From Escallonia rubra (Eukaryota > Streptophyta > Magnoliopsida > Escalloniales > Escalloniaceae), in assembly GCA_033065855.1 (NCBI GenBank), contig JAVXUO010001488.1:372001-436000 (forward strand): 64,000 bases of DNA, in the 5' to 3' direction. Below, piece by piece: positions 60,395-64,000 of this stretch (positions within the stretch are counted from its first letter, which is position 1; each line of letters opens with the position of its first letter). The notes beneath the pieces were generated by a model, which had not been told where the DNA came from, ran no database searches, and saw nothing but the letters and a program-made list of their open reading frames with translations. The translations under genes were made by a program, and so were the position numbers.

Positions 60395-61903
60395 CTAGGA
60401 GGTACTGTTTCCAGTTTCTGATGAGTAATTCTTTCTTTTGTGAATCACATAATACCCAACTCCTCCTAAAACAAGAATAATAATCAACCCATCAGCCACT
60501 CCAACCACAATTAACACCCATTTTTTCAAACCAGAACTCTTCCCATGACCCCCATGAGTTCCCTTTAGGACCTTAACCATATAACTCGATCCACTTCCCC
60601 TTTCAACCTGTTTAACTCCTCTTACCTCTCCATACAAAGTGCATTGTTGAAATATTACACCACAATCTTGGCCGGAGGTATGTAATGCAGCAACACATGC
60701 GCAGTCATCGATGCACAAATCCGCGCATACTTCTTTGCTAGTAATGTTAACCTTTGTAAGCGTGGCCCTCAATATGCTACTAACGCCCTGTAAGTCCAGC
60801 ATTTCCACCCGATGCCTGCCACAAAATCCTTCGGGAATCCCGTGGCTACAATCAGAACTTAGTCCTTCTCCTCTTGTAATTAGTCGGATACATGAACATG
60901 CATTCGAGAACGTGCAAATTCCATAGGGCTTACATGCCAGAGGAAGATCACACGTCGTATTCAGTGCCTGAAATGAAGCCTCAAACTTTCTGTTTTCAGG
61001 TGAGAAGTGATAAAGCCCCAAGTTTCCGGTTTTGTTCCCAATTGCTAAGAATCTCAAGGGTTCGGGTTCTCTTGATGGTATTTGCGCGATTTTCTGGCCT
61101 CTATCATTGTATATCTCCAGAGCTTTTGTCGCCAATCCAACAAACGAGATGTTTCTATTTTTGGAAGGCTTAAATTCCCAGTAAGAATACTTCCACTTAC
61201 CCGAATTCAAGTACAATGCAATCTTGTCAGTTTGGATCTCGAACGAATAAAATGAATTTGAATTTTTGGGAAAAGAAGTCAGCGTGGTTTCCACGACCAA
61301 TCTCTGGCCCCAAACCATAATATCAGTAGGGAAATTGAAACTCTGCCATATAATGATGTCCAGTGCATCAGCCAAAACCAAATTACCTGTCTTTAGTAAG
61401 TTTAGTCTCTGCAGCAATACAAGAGTAACAAAATCAGCACCTCAGAGGCCTATATTGGCAGTACTAAAACCATTATCCAACGCAACTGCAAATTACTACT
61501 ATTTACACATTTAAATTACCTTCACACCTTGTCCAAATGTACCTGTGCGCCATCCAACTTTGTCATTCTGACCCTTCAATCTCAAGTCCCCATCAAGCGT
61601 CAGCTCGAGAGCACATTTGTCCATGGTGTAAAACCGCAAAAGATGGCCAGAACTCCACACTCTCACGTCTCCAAGAAAAACATCGAGGGAGCACGAGTAA
61701 CTTTTGTCGACGGCTTCAACGCTCAATGCAACTCTGAAGTTGGGCACCACTTGGTCAGTCTCCATCAGGAATGCTCTCCCAGTGAAGCCCTTGGTATAAG
61801 CCACAGGCACAGCAAGAGTGACCTGGTAACCAATCTGGACATCAGAGCTGCAACTGACACAAGTGAAGAACTGAACGACAAGAGCAAAGACAAAGAGTTT
61901 CAT
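60395..61903 (-). CDS. Membrane protein with bulb-lectin-like and PAN/apple-like regions, no kinase
   Basis: Two exons on the minus strand, 61903-61520 and 61408-60395, joined in phase 0, give 465 residues. Residues 1-20 (MKLFVFALVVQFFTCVSCSS) are a signal peptide. A lectin-like region follows (LDVFLGDVRVWSS, LTLDGDLRLKG, LLKTGNLVLADALDIIIWQS, FNFPTDIMVWGQ). A Cys-rich stretch (CKPYGICTFSNACSC) precedes a PAN/apple-like segment (VCADLCIDDCACVAALHTSG). A membrane helix (WVLIVVGVADGLIIILVLGG) is followed by a short basic, Ser-rich tail. The architecture equals the extracellular half of G-type lectin receptor kinases, but the protein stops about 20 residues after the membrane. It matches a known kinase-less plant family (Arabidopsis At5g03700 type). 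Carbohydrate binding is unproven. No break is seen. Confidence 0.88.
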
Positions 61904-62303
61904 GGGTGAGTTTGGATCCTAATAAAGCTCCATCTTTGGGACTCTTCTTGGATGAATTTGTGGGAGGTGAAGGAATCATTGGAGGAAAAGGTTGGCATGA
62001 GTGTTCCAACTTGGCACTCCTGAAAAGTGCCAGAGCTTTCACACAAATGCTAACACAGATGCTTAATGTGGCTGGTTTATGGTTGACATTATGCCAAAAA
62101 GGCCATCCTTTTGCCTTTAGTCCTGCTGGGTTAGTGATGTGCTGTTATGACAGCACGCAAAATTAGTTGCTAAAATCATAATGTTAGTAGAATACCGATC
62201 AGGTTGATCGGGTGTGCTGCCACTTTGAACAGCACTGAGTGCACAAAAGCAGCTGCTAGTGCATTCTGATGGGGACCCTCATCATCCCTTTGACTGCACT
62301 GTC
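61904..62303. other. Upstream region of the lectin-PAN gene
   Basis: Presumed promoter and 5' UTR of the minus-strand gene. I found no clear TATA box. The segmental duplication copy B begins immediately beyond, within about 400 bases of the start codon, so repeat DNA may supply part of the regulatory region. Confidence 0.35.
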
Positions 62304-62599
62304 TTTGTTGGTTTAGGCATCAGTTGCCGTTTGTCTTTAATAAGCTTCCACAATGCAATATAGAAATGCATGTAGTTTAAAGTTGTGGCTAAGAATTGAA
62401 GTCCAACAACAACAACAATAATAATGTATAAAAGTAAGTAGCAGTGCTAATCACTTCACCATTTTTATAGACATTCATCATCATTAGTGCTGTTGATTGT
62501 TGAGTGGCTTCATAGAATTTCCAATAAGTGGATGCCACTTAACTTCATGCCCATAAAAAAAATACTTGAGAGGTGGTGGAGAATGGGCACGGAGAAAAG

Positions 62600-62992
62600 T
62601 AAAACTTTATACACGTGAAAGATATTCAACTTTAAAATAAATTGACAATGAGTAGAGATGTTCACAAGACTTTTATATCGAAGTGTTATTTATTATTTAT
62701 TCGATATAAGATTTATATCTCTTAACACGCTCCTTTATACAAGGTCAGACTGTTTTCTCGTGGGTCTAGGACGTGGGGAATTTGATTTGGGTGGCGGTGG
62801 ATGAATTAATTATTGAATTGTCTGCTGAATCTTGATCGACCAGCTTGGATACCATGTAAAAGCATCCAACTCAAAATAATTGACAGTGACAGGAAATGCT
62901 TACAAAGCCTATATATTGAAGTATTATTTCGTATACACCCCGATGTGAAGTTTTATATCCAATGTGAGATTTATATCTCTCAATAACACACA
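62600..62992 (-). mobile_element. Candidate miniature LTR retroelement (TRIM), copy B
   Basis: Minus strand: LTR-like repeat 62988-62855 (starts TGTTATTGAGAG, ends TTTTACA or similar), then primer-site-like tggtatccaagc (62854-62843), about 115 internal bases, a purine-rich aaggagcg, then the second repeat from 62727 (TGTTAAGAGATAT) to about 62610. It is better preserved than copy A at the LTR start. No coding capacity. Confidence 0.5.
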
Positions 62993-63326
62993 AAACTTTG
63001 CCCTCCTATGACCGGCAACATAGACAATTATGTGGCCCGTTGGGGGCAGTGTTTTTGTGTTCAATTATGTTGAGATACAATTTATATTTGAAAAGTACGA
63101 ACAACTGGCGATTCAGCATACGAATTTTGTGGACTCTTCCGTTCATCGTGAATTAATTTTAAATTGAATACTTTCATATAATATCATCGTCATACCTTAG
63201 AGCATTTGCGTTTGTAAAATTTCTTTTCAACTCTTCGGCATCTTTGCTTCCGCATGGCCTTCACCACGGATTGTGTGTGCTTGATCCGTGGCCGATCATG
63301 TTCAAATGGTCCAGTTTGAGAGAGGG

Positions 63327-63532
63327 TGTTAGAGTAATTGGATAAAGAGTTTAAAATTAATATTAATTTTCTTATCTTTCTCTTAAATACATTGGTTTGT
63401 TTCGTGTCTCTATCTCCAAACCCTTGTGGTTTCTAACTTTGGATACTACGAGAATAGTACAATGTAATCATTTGAAGTCTTTTGTGCCTCTTATATCTTT
63501 CTTTTCTTGATTCAAGTTGAATACTTTTCACA
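63327..63532 (+). mobile_element. copia-type LTR relic, copy B
   Basis: Counterpart of 50290-50495: starts tgttagagtaattgg after gagaggg, ends ttttcaca, followed by tggtaatggtattagaac, a primer-site-like sequence with a small internal insertion. Confidence 0.5.
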
Positions 63533-64000
63533 TGGTAATGGTATTAGAACGTAAAAGAATTTAGATCCAGCAAAAGTTTATGTCAAAAAAAGTTCACCTC
63601 TATCCATTTTAATATATTCACGTATATTGCGCATTCAAAAGATTTATTGGCAACACATGAGGGGAGGGGGACGTAATGAGATACAATACACACGGGAAAG
63701 GTAACAATTAAGAGTTCAACATGCAAACTTAGTGGGCTTCTCTATCGGTTGTTAATCAATCGGTTTTGAATGAAATGCTTTCACACTTTGCTTGTTCTCG
63801 TTAATTGCATCACAGTAAATTCGTCAAACAAACAATGATACTGCTCATGTCAGTGAGCAAGCTAAGTTAGACAACCCAGGGGTTTAGGTTTTGTATAATT
63901 GTTTGGAAAATTTGACACTCTGCATTAGTCCATATTCAAGGCTCATCTTGCTCTATAATGAGCCTCCTTCACTTTGCCTTTAGGAACCTGCTTAATGTAA

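Larger units (their letters stand above)
62304..64000. repeat. Segmental duplication, copy B
   Basis: Direct-orientation copy of 49124-53420 without the 2.43-kb insertion. The empty site reads caaacaatgatactgc (63828-63843). It continues to the right edge of the window. Confidence 0.9.

Noticed and set aside
1-64000. CRISPR array, bacterial operons, organellar insertions, rRNA genes
   Set aside because: No spaced direct-repeat array, no ribosome-site-spaced operons, and no recognisable plastid, mitochondrial or rRNA sequence; the DNA is plant nuclear.

Overview
The window is nuclear DNA from a flowering plant, almost certainly a eudicot. The protein genes are broken by many short GT-AG introns, spacers are AT-rich, and both the proteins and the retroelement families are typical of eudicots. 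I could not name the species. All four substantial host genes lie on the minus strand.

Host genes, left to right. (1) The first exon of a second RAPTOR gene (1083-1397); the rest of that copy would lie beyond the left edge. (2) A complete 23-exon RAPTOR gene (5493-21930), the TOR complex 1 scaffold, reconstructed to about 1375 residues. (3) A 9-exon class-III aminotransferase of the plant AGT2/AGT3 (alanine-glyoxylate aminotransferase 2) family (40407-44767). (4) A 4-exon AlkB-type 2-oxoglutarate/Fe(II) dioxygenase (55938-59494) with a duplicated block in its N-terminal extension. (5) A 2-exon membrane protein with a bulb-lectin-like region and a PAN/apple-like region but no kinase (60395-61903). 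They belong to separate housekeeping or surface functions, and nothing suggests they work as a cluster.

Mobile and repetitive DNA fills most of the rest. A Ty1/copia element with both LTRs, PBS, PPT and a 5-bp target duplication, but broken coding regions, lies at 25278-30416. Two non-autonomous Mutator-like elements lie at 38303-39386 (exact 9-bp target duplication) and 45216-46504 (long terminal inverted repeats, each a dimer of a 170-bp unit). A LINE (RTE-type) relic sits in a RAPTOR intron and a probable tRNA-derived SINE lies near 32.7 kb.

The right third carries a segmental duplication (49124-53420 and 62304-64000). Both copies contain a probable miniature LTR retroelement and a copia LTR relic. 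Only the left copy has a 2.43-kb GC-rich block, probably a solo LTR read on the minus strand, packed with 131-bp, 27-bp and 24-bp tandem repeats.

I found no convincing new defence or biosynthetic system. The most interesting observations are the tandem RAPTOR copy, the 2.43-kb insertion, the dimeric-TIR element, the palindromic telo-box array inside the first Mutator-like element, and the internal duplication in the AlkB-like gene.
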